NCBI GenBank assembly: GCA_021793635.1
Contig: JAJYSI010000250.1
Location: 1-5,615, forward strand
Length of the DNA stretch: 5,615 nt
From: Bacteroidota bacterium
GTDB taxonomy: Bacteria > Bacteroidota > Ignavibacteria > Ignavibacteriales > Ignavibacteriaceae
Reading direction: 5' to 3'
A program made the position numbers and the translations under genes. The notes under the pieces were generated by a model that was given only the letters and a program-made list of their open reading frames with translations, was not told the DNA's origin and did not search any database. Shown piece by piece: positions 5,507 to 5,615 of this stretch; the stretch's first letter is position 1, and each line of letters opens with the position of its first letter.

Positions 5507-5535
5507 CAAACATATAAAAATTTATTCACAACAAA
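5507..5535 (-). promoter_or_regulatory. Bacteroidota-type promoter for the DUF192 gene
   Basis: Read on the minus strand, TTTG (5535-5532) is followed after 17 bases by TATGTTTG (5514-5507), a perfect match to the TAnnTTTG -7 element of the Bacteroidota primary sigma factor with a -33 TTTG. Transcription would start near 5500, giving a leader of about 25 bases before the ATG at 5474. Confidence 0.6.
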
Positions 5536-5552
5536 ATGAATTTATTTCTCTA

Positions 5553-5560
5553 TAACTTTG
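5553..5560 (+). promoter_or_regulatory. Possible -7 element (TAACTTTG) for a rightward gene
   Basis: TAACTTTG fits TAnnTTTG and lies 38 bases before an ATG at 5599. No TTG or TTTG is found at the expected distance upstream on this strand, so only half of the promoter is supported. Confidence 0.35.
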
Positions 5561-5598
5561 TATCAATAAAAAAACAAACTTCATTTTTGTGATAAATT

Positions 5599-5615
5599 AT
5601 GAAACCAAAAATAAT
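5599..5615 (+). CDS. Possible start of a gene cut by the window edge
   Basis: ATG at 5599 opens a frame reading M-K-P-K-I before the window ends. A -7-like element lies upstream and the lysine-rich beginning is plausible for a protein N-terminus. Five codons are too few to identify a product or to be sure that this is a gene. There is no Shine-Dalgarno, but most genes here lack one. Confidence 0.3.

Overview
The window is AT-rich bacterial chromosome. It has four complete protein genes, possibly the first bases of a fifth, and two long gene-free stretches rich in palindromes and repeats. Three things suggest a member of the Bacteroidota / Ignavibacteriota-Chlorobiota group: a PcrB/GGGP synthase of the kind that group carries, mostly absent Shine-Dalgarno sequences, and a perfect match to the Bacteroidota promoter (TTTG, 17 nt, TAnnTTTG) before the last reverse-strand gene. 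This placement is inferred from sequence character, not from a database match.

Layout. Positions 1-695 hold no credible gene. They contain a nested set of inverted repeats (195-277), a heptanucleotide tandem repeat (340-371), a 151-bp palindrome-ended element enclosing four 11-bp direct repeats (384-534), TTGCGTA inverted repeats, and a strong hairpin (614-647) downstream of the first gene. Positions 696-2756 (minus) encode a single-chain NDP-forming acyl-CoA synthetase (acetate-CoA ligase type). A 257-bp divergent intergenic region follows. Positions 3014-3772 (plus) encode a geranylgeranylglyceryl/heptaprenylglyceryl phosphate synthase (PcrB). Thirty bases later, 3803-4387 (plus) encode a SIS-domain phosphoheptose isomerase (GmhA). 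Positions 4388-4919 are non-coding and hold a tandemly duplicated 163-bp element bounded by two different perfect 20-bp palindromes, each copy followed by an 18-bp palindrome. Positions 4920-5474 (minus) encode a membrane-anchored DUF192 protein. A divergent promoter region and a possible new start codon at 5599 (plus) close the window.

How the genes relate. pcrB and gmhA are probably one transcription unit, and both make cell-envelope precursors: an ether-lipid type isoprenoid glycerol phosphate and the heptose phosphate for LPS core. The acyl-CoA synthetase is divergent and probably an independent energy-metabolism gene that makes ATP from acyl-CoA. The DUF192 gene is separate and has its own promoter. 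No defence system, transposase, CRISPR array or known RNA gene is visible. The most unusual content is the modular palindrome element between gmhA and the DUF192 gene.
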